A stretch of DNA of 64,000 bases from Streptomyces polyasparticus (GCF_014493765.1 NZ_JACTVJ010000006.1:736548-800547); one strand, 5' to 3'; positions 32,622 through 41,608 are shown, numbered from the stretch's first letter. Notes: generated by a model from the sequence alone, not told the origin. Numbers and translations are program-made.

Positions 32622-33083
32622 AAGCAGGGGGAGGCAGGGGCAGGGGTGCACGCCCTCCGCGTCCACGATGCCGCGCTCCAGGACCGCGGACGCGCCCAGG
32701 AACGCGCCCGCCTCGCCGCGTTCGCCTCCGCGGCCGCGGCGATCCGGTCGAGCAGCACGACAGCGCCGCGCGGGTTCTGCGCCTCGATTCGGGTGCCCCG
32801 CGCGGAATCGCCGGACTGTTCGCCGGATCCGGTGGCGAGGGTGACGACCAGGGCCCCGGCGACCGCGAGCGCGGCCGGTACGAGCAGGGCCGGGCGCACC
32901 CAGGTGCGGCGCACGGGTGCGGCGGTGGAGGTCCGGTCGCTGTCGATCAACTGCGTGAGCTTGTCCTTGTGGTGGCGATGAACGCCCGCAGGCAGCTCTC
33001 GCTCGGGCGGGACGGGAAGCAGCGCGGCGACTCATCTCGTACGGCCTGCCGGGGCCGGATTCCGAATGGATCGGGCGGGTCAT
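32618..33083 (-). pseudogene. decayed CU044_5270-family gene
   Basis: Remnant of the CU044_5270 family, membrane-anchored proteins usually encoded directly after an ECF sigma factor. A good start (ATG 33083 after GGAGACAA) leads into MTRPIHSESGPGRPYEM, then a frameshift near 33030. The family N-terminus continues in another frame (LLPVPPERELPAGVHRHHKDK, then RTWVRPALLVPAALAVAGALVV as the membrane helix). After LLDRIAAAAEA the sequence becomes Arg/Ala noise and stops at 32618, so most of the external domain is lost. Its 3' end overlaps the Dps stop by 4 nt. Confidence 0.65.
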
Positions 33084-33111
33084 CGGGTTGTCTCCTGTAC
33101 GGGCAGTGCCG

Positions 33112-33320
33112 CTAACGCGGCGCCACTGTTCTTCTCTCCGCGGCGGCCAGTTGGCGTGCGTCGTCGATACGGCCCGCGGCCTCCTCGGCGAAGTCCGCGA
33201 CCGGTGGGGGCGCGTTGGCGGCGATGCCGAGCAGCCATGGCTTGAGCGAGCCGCCCTCCGGCTCCACGCGCTCCCGGGTGCGCCATACGTCGAGAAACGT
33301 GGCGGCTCTCCGCGACCTGC
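33112..33320 (-). pseudogene. ECF sigma factor fragment
   Basis: The open minus frame ends with TFLDVWRTRERVEPEGG and GSLKPWLLGIAAN, which is the end of sigma region 2 of the ECF group that pairs with CU044_5270 proteins. It then jumps directly to PPPVADFAEEAAGRIDD and ARQLAA, normally found further along, and stops. Region 2 start, the linker and all of region 4 are missing. With the decayed CU044_5270 gene 29 nt downstream, this is the remains of a former operon. Confidence 0.6.
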
Positions 33321-33439
33321 GGCGGGTTCCCGTGGCCCGGGTCACAGGGATGCGGGGCCGAAATGAGAGGCGGAGGCCGAGAGGGGGCGGGTGTCGAAAG
33401 GCGGTGCGTGCCCGGAGGGCGGGCGGGTACTCGCGGGGG

Positions 33440-33835
33440 ATGAACGCCATGAACACCGCAACGCACGTGATGAGCTCGGGCTGGGCCGAGAGTGCGGCCA
33501 CCCGGGGTACCGCGGCCGGCTTCGTGCTGCCGCTGGTGGGGCTGGCCGTGGTGGGCATGCTGATCGGCGCGGTCGTGTGGGGCCGGCGCCGGCAGGCGCG
33601 CGCACCACGGCCGCCACGCCCCGAGGAGCAGCCGCATCTGCCCGACGGCCGGCCGTCAGGCCCGGTACAGGAGGTACGGGAGCCGGATGAACTGCCGCAC
33701 GGGGACCGCCGTTTGACCCCGTACCAGGTGCGGCACTCCGGCACCAGGCGCAGCCCGGACAGCGAACCGCCCACCTGGAGCGGCGGCAGCAGCGGGGCCT
33801 TCGGCAGCGGAGGGCCCGGCGGCAAGAAGGGGTGA
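33440..33835 (+). CDS. DUF6479-like small membrane protein
   Basis: A 131-residue protein with one membrane helix (AAGFVLPLVGLAVVGMLIGAVVW, about residues 22-44), then a basic stretch (GRRRQARAPRPPRPEEQ) and a Pro/Gly/charged tail with the DUF6479-like LPDGRPSGPVQEVREPDELP and a Gly-rich end (GGSSGAFGSGGPGGKKG). The first ATG at 33440 follows a GGGGG stretch; 33449 is also possible. Function is unknown. It is divergent from the decayed sigma operon. Confidence 0.75.
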   Translation: MNAMNTATHVMSSGWAESAATRGTAAGFVLPLVGLAVVGMLIGAVVWGRRRQARAPRPPRPEEQPHLPDGRPSGPVQEVREPDELPHGDRRLTPYQVRHSGTRRSPDSEPPTWSGGSSGAFGSGGPGGKKG

Positions 33836-34080
33836 GGCACGACGGCGCTCGTACGGGCAGTGCTCGGCAAGGACGTCAGGGGAGTCCGACTCCGGAGAGC
33901 GTCCTAGGAGGGCTTCATCACACGTATCCGAGCGCCGCGTGTTTGAGGCGGCCGGGCTGGGTTACCCGTCGGCCGGCTGAGTGGCCGAGGGACTGTGGCT
34001 TGCGGCCGCGGCGGCGCCTGGGACGGCGGTGGTCGCGACCGCGGCCCAGTCCCTTCAGCGCGTGAAGGGCGGGGTGCACA
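33836..34080. other. 245-bp spacer before the SDR gene
   Basis: No gene recognised. Short open frames have no coding bias. It contains a GC-rich partial dyad around 33945-33985 (GGCGGCCGGGC and GTCGGCCGGC) that may end DUF6479 transcription, and must hold the promoter of the SDR gene. Confidence 0.4.
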
Positions 34081-35097
34081 GTGAAGGGAATCCACCGGCG
34101 CAGGACCGTGGTCGTGACCGGAGCGAGCGCCGGGGTGGGGAGGGCGGTCGCACGGGCCTTCGGCGCCCGCGGCGACCGGGTCGCCCTGCTCGCCCGCGGC
34201 CGCGCGGGGCTCGCGGCGGTGGCGGACGAGGTGCGTGAGGCCGGCGGGAAGGCCCTCGCGGTGCCCGTGGACGTGTCCGACGCCAAGGCGCTCGACGCGG
34301 CGGCCGACCAGGTCGAGGCCGAGTTCGGCCCCATCGACGTCTGGGTGAACAACGCCTTCGCCGGTATCTTCGCGCCCTTCCCCGAGATCACCCCCGACGA
34401 GTTCCGCCGCGTCACCGAAGTGACGTATCTGGGCTGTGTGTTCGGCACGCGGGCCGCGCTGCGCCGGATGCTGCCCCGCGACCGGGGCACCATCGTGCAG
34501 GTGGGTTCGGCCCTCGCGTACCGCGGTATTCCGCTGCAGTCCGCGTACTGCGGTGCCAAGCACGCCATCCAGGGCTTCAACGAGTCCCTGCGCTGCGAAC
34601 TCCTGCACCACGGCAGCCAGGTGCACACCACGATGGTGCAGTTGCCCGCGGTCAACACCCCGCAGTTCGACTGGGTGATCAGCAGGATGCCCGGCCGTTC
34701 GCGTCCCGTGGCGCCGGTGTACCAGCCCGAGACCGCCGCGCGGGCCGTGGTGTTCGCGGCGGCGCATCCCCGGCGGCGGGAGTACTGGATCGGCGGGTCC
34801 ACGGCGGCGACGCTGATCGCCAACGCCGTGGCGCCCGGCCTGCTCGACCGCTACCTCGCCCGCACCGCGTACGCGGCGCAGCACGAGGAGCGGGACGGCT
34901 ATGTGTTCGGCAACCTCTGGTCGCCGGCCGACGGGCCCGGGGGAGCGGACGCCGGGGCGCACGGACGTTTCGACGAGGAGGCGCGGAGCAGGAGCGCACA
35001 GGCCTGGTTCTCACGGCAGCGCAACCGGCTCGCGGTGGCGGCGGCCCTGGGAGCCGTCGTCGCGATGGGGCGGCGGGCCCGGAGCCGGACGACATGA
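34081..35097 (+). CDS. short-chain dehydrogenase/reductase
   Basis: A 338-residue classical SDR with a C-terminal extension. NAD(P) binding: [19 protein letters not shown] (residues 9-27) and the NNAF element (about 90-93). Catalytic residues: S in [11 protein letters not shown] and Y-x3-K in [12 protein letters not shown]. After the Rossmann domain come about 90 residues with a late hydrophobic segment ([21 protein letters not shown]) that may attach it to the membrane. Start is GTG 34081. The stop codon falls in the first of three 22-bp tandem repeats. Substrate unknown. Confidence 0.9.
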   Translation: MKGIHRRRTVVVTGASAGVGRAVARAFGARGDRVALLARGRAGLAAVADEVREAGGKALAVPVDVSDAKALDAAADQVEAEFGPIDVWVNNAFAGIFAPFPEITPDEFRRVTEVTYLGCVFGTRAALRRMLPRDRGTIVQVGSALAYRGIPLQSAYCGAKHAIQGFNESLRCELLHHGSQVHTTMVQLPAVNTPQFDWVISRMPGRSRPVAPVYQPETAARAVVFAAAHPRRREYWIGGSTAATLIANAVAPGLLDRYLARTAYAAQHEERDGYVFGNLWSPADGPGGADAGAHGRFDEEARSRSAQAWFSRQRNRLAVAAALGAVVAMGRRARSRTT

Positions 35098-35146
35098 GGC
35101 CGGGAGCCGGACGACGCGAGGCCTGGAGCCGGACGATGTGATCAGT
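35081..35146. repeat. three 22-bp tandem repeats at a convergent gene junction
   Basis: Units begin at 35081, 35103 and 35125 with core GGAGCCGGACGA; the third is degenerate after its first 12 bases. The SDR stop (35095-35097) is in unit 1 and the LLM oxidoreductase stop (35142-35144) is at the end of unit 3. Confidence 0.8.
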
Positions 35147-36104
35147 TCGCGCCCTGCACCTGCGGCAGCACCTTCGTCCGGTAGAAGTCGAAGAAACCCC
35201 GCTGATCCGGCCCGACTTGGCCCACGTACACCCGGTCGAAGCCCGCATCGGTGAAGGCGGAAAGCGCGGACACATGCGCCTCCACGTCGTCGCCGCAGAC
35301 CATCGCGTCCGCCACCTGCTCCTCGGTGACCAGCGGCTCCAGCTGTTCGAAGTGGCGCGGCGAGGGCAGGATCTGGCCCATCTCGCCGGGCAGCAGCTGA
35401 TTCGCCCACAGGCGGCGCACCGTCCGTACGGCCTCGTCGCGGTCGCCGCCGTAACAGACCTTCACACCGCCGCTGACGGGCTTCGCCCCGCCGCCGCCCT
35501 TGCGGAAGCGGGCGACGAGCGCGGCGTCCGGCGTCATCGTGATGTAGCCGTCTCCGACGCGCGACGCGAGAGAGGTGGCCTTGGCGCCGAAGCCCGAGAT
35601 GTCGATCGGCACGGGCTCGTCGGGCACGGTGTACAGGCGGGCGTTCTCCACGGTGTAGTGCTTGCCGTAGTGGCTGACCTCCTTGCCCGTGAACAGCTGC
35701 CGCATCACCTGCACCGCCTCTTCGAGCATGTCGAGTCGCACATGCGTGGGCGGCCAACGGGTGCCGAGAATATGCTCGTTGAGCGCTTCACCGGAGCCGA
35801 CGCCGAGCCGGAACCGACCGCCGGTCATCACCGCGCTGGTCGCCGCGGCCTGGGCGACCACCGCAGGGTGCATCCGCACGGTCGGGCAGGTCACCGCGGT
35901 GCCGATCGGCAGCGAGACGGCCTCCGCCAGCGCACCGATCACCGACCAGACGAAGGGGCTCTGGCCCTGCGCGTCGTTCCACGGATGGAAGTGGTCGGAG
36001 ATCCACAGGGAGTCGAACCCTGCCTGCTCGGCCATCCGCGCCTGCTCGACGAGCTCCGCGGGGCCGAACTCCTCGGTCGCCAGGAAGTATCCGTACTCGG
36101 CCAT
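35142..36104 (-). CDS. LLM-class F420-dependent oxidoreductase
   Basis: A 320-residue luciferase-like TIM-barrel oxidoreductase of the FGD-like F420 subgroup. Characteristic segments: EQARMAEQAGFDSLWISDHFHPW, IGTAVTCPTVRMHPAVVAQAAATSA (the cis-peptide region), GRFRLGVGSGEALNEHILG and the sugar-phosphate-like region around ISGFGAKATSLASRVGDGYI. F420-dependent glucose-6-phosphate dehydrogenase is the best-known relative, but residues do not settle the substrate. Start ATG 36104 with GGAGGTGAG upstream. Confidence 0.9.
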   Translation of the reverse strand: MAEYGYFLATEEFGPAELVEQARMAEQAGFDSLWISDHFHPWNDAQGQSPFVWSVIGALAEAVSLPIGTAVTCPTVRMHPAVVAQAAATSAVMTGGRFRLGVGSGEALNEHILGTRWPPTHVRLDMLEEAVQVMRQLFTGKEVSHYGKHYTVENARLYTVPDEPVPIDISGFGAKATSLASRVGDGYITMTPDAALVARFRKGGGGAKPVSGGVKVCYGGDRDEAVRTVRRLWANQLLPGEMGQILPSPRHFEQLEPLVTEEQVADAMVCGDDVEAHVSALSAFTDAGFDRVYVGQVGPDQRGFFDFYRTKVLPQVQGAN

Positions 36105-36187
36105 GTGCTCACCTCCGGGTGCATGACGGCCGGGTACCTTCCGGCCGGTCCGGGAAACCTGCGTTCCGCCTCACCGGGACCGGACGG

Positions 36188-37297
36188 TCAGCCCCACCGC
36201 AGCAGTGCGCCGAGCCCGCCCGCCGGGCCGCGCTGCGGCGGCACCGCGAGCGCCTCGGCCCCGGTCGCGGCCGCTGAGCGCAGGAGGGCGTCGTCCGCGC
36301 GGGCCGGTTCGGGATGGCGTTCGCCCAGGTACGGCACGTCGGAGCGGCGCACCGCCAGCTGGTCGGGCTCGGGGCCCACCCACACCGTGCGGTGCAGATC
36401 CGCTCCGGTGGGTTCCAGAAGCAGCTCCGCGATGCGGTGTTCACGGGCGGCCTCGACCAGCGCGGGCACGCCTTCCGCGGCCGTCTGCTCACCGGTGTGC
36501 GCGCTGCGTCCTGCCTCGAAGCGTTCCAGATCGGCGGCGACACGGCCTCGTTCGTACTCCGTCATGGCCCGCTGTACGTCCTCGTCGAGCAGCCGGGTGT
36601 CCGCGCCGGCCGCGCGTCCCCCGTGCTCGGACTCGACGGCCCGCGCGCGCAGCTGCTGCGGCAACTGCTCGTACACCGCCCGCCGTTCACGCTCGCCGCC
36701 GACCAGGATCACCAGGTCGGCGCGGGTCTCCTCGTGGTGCGCGGCCAGCGCCTGCGCGGTCAGGGCGGCGTTCTGCTTCCAGGTGTTCTCGACCTTCGTC
36801 TGGAAGTGCCGCTCGGACCAGTCGCCCGTTGGGGTGCGGTGCAGCGGCCAGTCGTGGCCCGCGATCTCACCGCTGAAGCGCGCGCCGGAGGGGCCGCGCA
36901 GCTCGAAGTCGGCCCCCTTGCGGTCGATGTACGCGACCAGGCAGACCAGGTCCTCGCCGTTGAGGTCCACCAGCGGGGCGACGCGGGGCAGCGGGCCCCA
37001 GGCGACATGGGTGCCCGCGGGCGGGGTCAGGAGCGGCGGGTCGAGGACGACCTCACCCTGGGCGGCGAAGATCGCCCGCCCGGCGGGCGCGTGCGGATCG
37101 CCGAGCCCTTCGACGGCTTCCTGTACGGCGCGGCAGGTGGGCCCGTCCGCGCCCTGCGCCGCGAGGCTGCGGACCGCCGCCTGGGCCTCCAGACGGCGGT
37201 CGGCGGCAGTGGACTGCGTAGGGCGTGAGGTGTCGGCGTAGACCGAGGCCCAGGGGCCGGGCCGCGCGAACAGCGGATTGAGAAAAGCGAGATCCAT
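36188..37297 (-). CDS. Vms1/eRF1-like protein (bacterial release-factor family 2)
   Basis: A 369-residue protein of the bacterial archaeo-eukaryotic release factor-like (baeRF2/Vms1) group, which in eukaryotes hydrolyses peptidyl-tRNA on stalled ribosomes. Visible blocks: an N-terminal GPWASVYADTSRP, the central LVDLNGEDLVCLVAYIDRKGADFELRG, KVENTWKQNA and DLVILVGGERERRAVYEQLP with the C-terminal eRF1-like domain (ALVEAAREHRIAELLLEP). A single GxQ-like catalytic site is not evident. The start at 37297 has CTGGAG upstream; the open frame continues 5' without coding bias. Confidence 0.8.
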   Translation of the reverse strand: MDLAFLNPLFARPGPWASVYADTSRPTQSTAADRRLEAQAAVRSLAAQGADGPTCRAVQEAVEGLGDPHAPAGRAIFAAQGEVVLDPPLLTPPAGTHVAWGPLPRVAPLVDLNGEDLVCLVAYIDRKGADFELRGPSGARFSGEIAGHDWPLHRTPTGDWSERHFQTKVENTWKQNAALTAQALAAHHEETRADLVILVGGERERRAVYEQLPQQLRARAVESEHGGRAAGADTRLLDEDVQRAMTEYERGRVAADLERFEAGRSAHTGEQTAAEGVPALVEAAREHRIAELLLEPTGADLHRTVWVGPEPDQLAVRRSDVPYLGERHPEPARADDALLRSAAATGAEALAVPPQRGPAGGLGALLRWG

Positions 37298-37407
37298 GGC
37301 TGGCTCCAGGAGGGTAGTGACGGTTCGCCCTCGGGGGTCCCCGCCGGGTACCCAGCCATCGCGCAGTGACACGATCGTTTTCCCGCACCTCCTGCGTATC
37401 CGGTCTC

Positions 37408-38412
37408 TCAGCCGGGAAGCGCCACCCTCAACTCCGCCGGACGCACGGGAGGTTCGCCGGCGTCCAGGTCGGACAGGGCGGGCCACCACCCGGATCCGTC
37501 CTCCATCTGGCGCAGCAGAATCCCCTCCCGTACGGCCCAGGGGGAGATCGTCACCTTGTCGATCCCGGTCAGCTCCATCACGGTGTGGGCGACCAAGGCC
37601 CCCGCGAGGGACTGCCGGGAGCGCGCGGCCGAGATACCCCGCAGCCGTGCGCGGCCCGACGCGGGCAGGGCCGCGAGCCGCTGCACCGCCTCCGCCAGGT
37701 CGTCCCGGCTCAACTCCCGTCGTACGAAGGGGCCATGACGCCCGGGCGGCGCCCCGCACAGCCGGGCCAGCTGCTGGAACGTACGGGACGCCGCGACGCT
37801 CGTCCGCGGTGACTCCCACCGCACCCGGGCCGCGACATCGCGCAGTTGATGGCGCACCGCCCGGCGCATCGCCCGCAGTGCCTTCTTCGGCGGCGGATCG
37901 TCCGAGTCGCAGTATTCGCGCGTGAGCCGTCCGGCCCCCAGCGGCAGCGACACCGCGAACTCGGGCAACCGGCCGCGTCCCACGGCTACTTCGAGCGAGC
38001 CGCCGCCGATGTCGAGCATCGCCAGGGGCCCGGCCCGCCAGCCCATCCACCGCCGCGCCCCGAGAAACGTCAGCTCGGCCTCCACCTCGCCGGGCAGCAC
38101 ATGCAGGCAGACGCCGGTCTTCTGGCGTACGGTCCCCAGCACCTCGGCCCGGTTGGGCGCGTCGCGCACCACCGCCGTCGCGAAGGCGAACGGGTCGGGC
38201 GCGCCCCAGCGCTCACTCTGCTCCCGCACCGAGGCCACGGCCTCGGACACCGCCGCAAGCGCGGTGGGCGGCAACACGCCGCCTTCCCCCAGGTGTTCGG
38301 CCAGTCGGAGCCGCACCTTGGCCGTGTGCACCGGCAGCGGTGCACCGCCTTCCACGTCCGCGACCATCAGCCGCACCGTATTGGACCCCACGTCGATCAC
38401 CGCGGTTCGCAT
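37408..38412 (-). CDS. Ppx/GppA-family phosphatase
   Basis: A 334-residue exopolyphosphatase/guanosine-pentaphosphatase homologue. ASKHA-fold motifs: VIDVGSNTVRLMVADV (residues 5-20) for the first phosphate loop, and AMLDIGGGSLEVAVG for the second. FATAVVRDAPNR fits the family position of the catalytic Glu region, though Glu is not obvious there. It is shorter than E. coli Ppx and lacks the HD-like C-terminus, as in other actinobacterial members. Start ATG 38412; the open frame beyond is not coding. Confidence 0.9.
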   Translation of the reverse strand: MRTAVIDVGSNTVRLMVADVEGGAPLPVHTAKVRLRLAEHLGEGGVLPPTALAAVSEAVASVREQSERWGAPDPFAFATAVVRDAPNRAEVLGTVRQKTGVCLHVLPGEVEAELTFLGARRWMGWRAGPLAMLDIGGGSLEVAVGRGRLPEFAVSLPLGAGRLTREYCDSDDPPPKKALRAMRRAVRHQLRDVAARVRWESPRTSVAASRTFQQLARLCGAPPGRHGPFVRRELSRDDLAEAVQRLAALPASGRARLRGISAARSRQSLAGALVAHTVMELTGIDKVTISPWAVREGILLRQMEDGSGWWPALSDLDAGEPPVRPAELRVALPG

Positions 38413-38554
38413 GCGCGAGTGAGTACCCCGAAACGCGCTGAACAGTCCGGTGGAGCGGTCCGGTGTGTGAGGCGGGCCGTGCAGGGTAACCGGCGACGAC
38501 GCCCCAGGCCCGTACCTCCCAGGACTCCATGGACGACGGAAGGCGGTGGAGGCC

Positions 38555-38719
38555 ATGCCCCGCGCCCCCGACCGAAGCGCCCGGCGCCTCGCCGGACAGG
38601 TGGTCACCCTCGCCGAGTTGCTCACGCAGCGTGACCGGCGGCTCATGGGGCGGGCCGGGGCGGCCACGGCGCTCGCGCTCGCCCTCGCCGGACACCGCCT
38701 GGCGAGCCGGCGCAGCTGA
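38555..38719 (+). CDS. possible small protein upstream of the TPP enzyme
   Basis: A 54-codon open frame with high G/C at third positions and GGTGGAGG 4-5 nt before the ATG. The product is basic and helical (ARRLAGQVVTLAELLTQRD), with an Ala/Leu-rich late segment (ALALALAGHRLASRRS). It lies 44 nt upstream of the thiamine-diphosphate enzyme on the same strand and could be its leader or partner. No family recognised; it could be a chance frame. Confidence 0.4.
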   Translation: MPRAPDRSARRLAGQVVTLAELLTQRDRRLMGRAGAATALALALAGHRLASRRS

Positions 38720-38763
38720 GCACGAGACAGCACGAGACCCCACACCCACGAAAGGTTTCCGCC

Positions 38764-40575
38764 GTGTCCACCAAGGTCTCCGACTTCATCCTCCAGCGAC
38801 TGCGCACCTGGGACGTCGAGCATGTCTTCGCCTACCCGGGAGACGGCATCAACGGACTGCTCGCCGCCTGGGGACGCGCCGACAACAAGCCCGTGTTCAT
38901 TCAGTCACGGCACGAGGAGATGTCCGCGCTCGAAGCCGTCGGCTACGCCAAGTTCACCGGCCGGGTCGGGGTGTGCGCGGCGACCTCGGGGCCCGGCGCC
39001 ATCCACCTGCTCAACGGTCTCTACGACGCGAAGCTCGACCATGTGCCGGTCGTCGCGATCGTGGGACAGACCAACCGGAGCGCGATGGGCGGCTCGTACC
39101 AGCAGGAGGTCGATCTCCTGAGCCTCTTCAAGGACGTGGCGGGCGACTACTGCGAGATGATCACCGTCCCGCAGCAGCTGCCCAACGCCCTCGACCGCGC
39201 GCTGCGCACCGCACAGGCCAAGCGCACCGTGACCGCGCTGATCATCCCGGCCGACGTACAGGAACTCGACTACGAGGCACCCGAGCACGCCTTCAAGATG
39301 GTCCCGTCCAGCCTGGGGATGCCGCACTACGCGCCCGTGCCCGCCGACGCCGAACTGGCCAGGGCGGCCGAGCTTCTCAACGCGGGCGACAAGGTCGCCG
39401 TCCTCATCGGACAGGGCGCGCGCGGCGCACAGGAACAGGTGAAGGAACTGGCGGACGTGCTGCAGGCGGGCGTCGCCAAGGCACTGCTCGGCAAGGACGC
39501 GCTGCCCGACGACCTGCCGTATGTCACCGGATCCATCGGCCTGCTCGGCACCCGGCCCAGCTACGAGCTGATGCAGGACTGCGACACCCTGCTCGTGATC
39601 GGATCGAGCTTCCCGTACAGCCAGTTCCTGCCGGAGTTCGGGCAGGCGCGCGCGGTGCAGATCGACATCGACCCGTTCATGGTCGGCCTGCGCTACCCCT
39701 TCGAGATCAACCTGGTGGGGGACTCCCGCGCGACCCTGGAGCGGCTGCTGCCCCTCCTGGAGCGCAAGAAGCCCGGGAAGTGGCGCAGGAAGATCGAGAA
39801 GGACACGGCCCGCTGGTGGGAGGTCATGGAGCGGCGCGCCGCCGTGGACGCCGACCCCGTCAACCCCGAGTACGTCGTGCACGCCCTGGACAAGCTGCTG
39901 CCCGACGACGTGATCCTCACGGCCGACTCCGGCTCGTCCGCGAACTGGTACGCCCGCCATCTGCGGCTGCGCGGTTCCATGCGCGGCTCGCTGTCCGGCA
40001 CGCTCGCGACGATGGGTCCGGCCGTCCCGTACGCGATCGGCGCCAAGTTCGCGCATCCCGGACGTCCCGCGATCGCGCTCGTCGGTGACGGTGCGATGCA
40101 GATGAACGGGCTCGCGGAACTCATCACCGTCGCCAAGTACTGGGAGCAGTGGAGCGATCCCCGGCTGATCGTCGCGGTCCTCAACAACCAGGATCTGAAC
40201 CAGGTGACCTGGGAGATGCGCGCGATGACCGGCGCCCCGCAGTTCCTGCCCTCGCAGTCCATCCCGGACGTCGCCTACGCGGACTTCGCCCGCTCGCTCG
40301 GCCTGTCCGGCGCGCGGATCGAGAAGCCCGTGGACGTGGAGGGCGCCTGGCAGCACGCGCTGGCCGCCGACCGCCCGTACGTCCTGGACTTCCGTACCGA
40401 CCCGGCCGTACCGCCGATCCCGCCGCACGCGACGCTCGACCAGATCGAGGCGGCCGCCGTCTCCATCCTCAAGGGCGACAGCGACCGCACCGGGATGATC
40501 CGGCAGGGCTTCAAGGCGAAGGTGCAGGAGATGCTGCCCGGGACGCGGCACCGCTCGAACGAAGAGAAGCCCTAG
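38764..40575 (+). CDS. thiamine-diphosphate enzyme, PoxB (pyruvate oxidase)-like
   Basis: A 603-residue three-domain ThDP enzyme. PYR domain: HVFAYPGDGINGLLAAW with the conserved Glu of the ThDP activation site in SRHEEMSALEAVGYAKFTG. Central domain: QIDIDPFMVG-type FAD/nucleotide fold. PP domain: ALVGDGAMQMNGLAELIT through AVLNNQDLNQV (GDG...NN metal motif). The overall resemblance is to pyruvate dehydrogenase (quinone)/pyruvate oxidase rather than acetolactate synthase. Good start at 38764. The stop codon lies in the first unit of a 20-bp tandem repeat. Confidence 0.88.
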   Translation: MSTKVSDFILQRLRTWDVEHVFAYPGDGINGLLAAWGRADNKPVFIQSRHEEMSALEAVGYAKFTGRVGVCAATSGPGAIHLLNGLYDAKLDHVPVVAIVGQTNRSAMGGSYQQEVDLLSLFKDVAGDYCEMITVPQQLPNALDRALRTAQAKRTVTALIIPADVQELDYEAPEHAFKMVPSSLGMPHYAPVPADAELARAAELLNAGDKVAVLIGQGARGAQEQVKELADVLQAGVAKALLGKDALPDDLPYVTGSIGLLGTRPSYELMQDCDTLLVIGSSFPYSQFLPEFGQARAVQIDIDPFMVGLRYPFEINLVGDSRATLERLLPLLERKKPGKWRRKIEKDTARWWEVMERRAAVDADPVNPEYVVHALDKLLPDDVILTADSGSSANWYARHLRLRGSMRGSLSGTLATMGPAVPYAIGAKFAHPGRPAIALVGDGAMQMNGLAELITVAKYWEQWSDPRLIVAVLNNQDLNQVTWEMRAMTGAPQFLPSQSIPDVAYADFARSLGLSGARIEKPVDVEGAWQHALAADRPYVLDFRTDPAVPPIPPHATLDQIEAAAVSILKGDSDRTGMIRQGFKAKVQEMLPGTRHRSNEEKP

Positions 40576-40620
40576 TCACCGAAGAGAAGTCCTGGTCACC
40601 GAAGAGAAGTCCTGGTCACA
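40561..40620. repeat. three 20-bp tandem repeats at a convergent gene junction
   Basis: Units at 40561, 40581 and 40601 read GAAGAGAAGTCCTGGTCACC, with two differences in the first and one in the last. The stop of the ThDP enzyme (40573-40575) lies in unit 1 and the stop of the minus-strand regulator (40616-40618) in unit 3. Confidence 0.9.
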
Positions 40621-41608
40621 GCCACCCGTGACGCTGCGCCTGCAGCGCCATCTGGAAGCGGTTCGCGGCGCCCAGCTGCGCCATCAGGATCTGCAGCCGG
40701 CGGAAGAAGGTGCGGCGGCTGATGCCGAGTTCGCGGGCGATGACCTCGTCGGCCGCGCCGCTCGCGAGCAGCCAGAGCAGTCGGCGGTCGGCAGGCGGCA
40801 GGCCGCCGGGCCGGGTGGTGCGGCCGTGGAAGGGCAGGGCGCCCTGCCAGGACTGCTCGAACAGCGCGATCAGCGCCGAGAGCAGTCCGCACGGCTGCAC
40901 CACCAGCATCGTGTTGTGCACGTCCGCCTCGGTGATCGACAGCGAGACGAGCGCGTACGCATCGTCGATGATCACGAGCTTGACCGGGACCGACGGCAGC
41001 ACCCGGGCCTGTTCCCCGGCCTTGACGCACGGCTCGACGACCTGCGCGAGATGGCCCGGATGCTCCAGGGACGCCCGCGAGTAGACGACGCGCTGGGTCA
41101 CGCCGCGCGCGAGGGTGGCCAGCGCGTCCTCGGTCGCGCCGGTCAGCGGGAAGTACGGCGGTGACTCGAACTGGCGGATCTGCGTCCGGGCGCTCGCCCA
41201 GGCCTGGCGGATCCGCGGACCGATCGCCTCACCGGTGACCACCTCCACGAGATCGTCGTTGTACGCCGCCAGCCGCTGCCGCCGGAAGGACTCGAACGCC
41301 CCGCCCACGGCGATCCGCGACTCCTCGACCTCCGCGGCCCGGTGCCGGGCGAGGAGCTCCAGACCCGCGGTGGGCGGCACCGGGGCCACCACGTCCGGGC
41401 CCTTCGCGCCCGGGCTCGCCAGCCCCGCGTCCACCAGCGCCCCGTACGCACGGCCGAGCTCCGCGCCGGCCAGACCGGCGGCTGCGCCCACCTCGTCCAG
41501 CGGTGCGGGGGCGACATCGAGCAGCGCCAGATAGAGCCGGGCCGCCGTGTCGTCGAGGCCCAGGGACCGCAGCGCCTGGCCGAGCTTCTCGTGCGTCATG
41601 CACAGCAT
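40616..41608 (-). CDS. TrmB/LuxR-type helix-turn-helix regulator
   Basis: A 330-residue regulator. The N-terminus resembles a TrmB-like winged helix (LGLDDTAARLYLALLDVAPAPLDEVG). The middle is an effector-like alpha/beta region (QRVVYSRASLEHPGHLAQVV; KLVIIDDAYALVSLSI). The C-terminus is a LuxR-like HTH (LLASGAADEVIARELGISRRTFFRRLQILMAQ). This three-part architecture is common and uncharacterised in Streptomyces. ATGs at 41608 and 41599 are equally possible; neither has a clear ribosome binding site. Confidence 0.85.
   Translation of the reverse strand: MLCMTHEKLGQALRSLGLDDTAARLYLALLDVAPAPLDEVGAAAGLAGAELGRAYGALVDAGLASPGAKGPDVVAPVPPTAGLELLARHRAAEVEESRIAVGGAFESFRRQRLAAYNDDLVEVVTGEAIGPRIRQAWASARTQIRQFESPPYFPLTGATEDALATLARGVTQRVVYSRASLEHPGHLAQVVEPCVKAGEQARVLPSVPVKLVIIDDAYALVSLSITEADVHNTMLVVQPCGLLSALIALFEQSWQGALPFHGRTTRPGGLPPADRRLLWLLASGAADEVIARELGISRRTFFRRLQILMAQLGAANRFQMALQAQRHGWL

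Noticed and set aside
36180-38823. Extended minus-strand starts for the Vms1-like and Ppx/GppA genes
   Set aside because: The 5' extensions overlap other genes, show no coding bias, and the family N-termini begin at 37297 and 38412.
38764-40575. Acetolactate synthase as the identity of the ThDP enzyme
   Set aside because: There is no small-subunit gene nearby and the sequence blocks resemble pyruvate oxidase/quinone dehydrogenase more closely; the choice is not certain.
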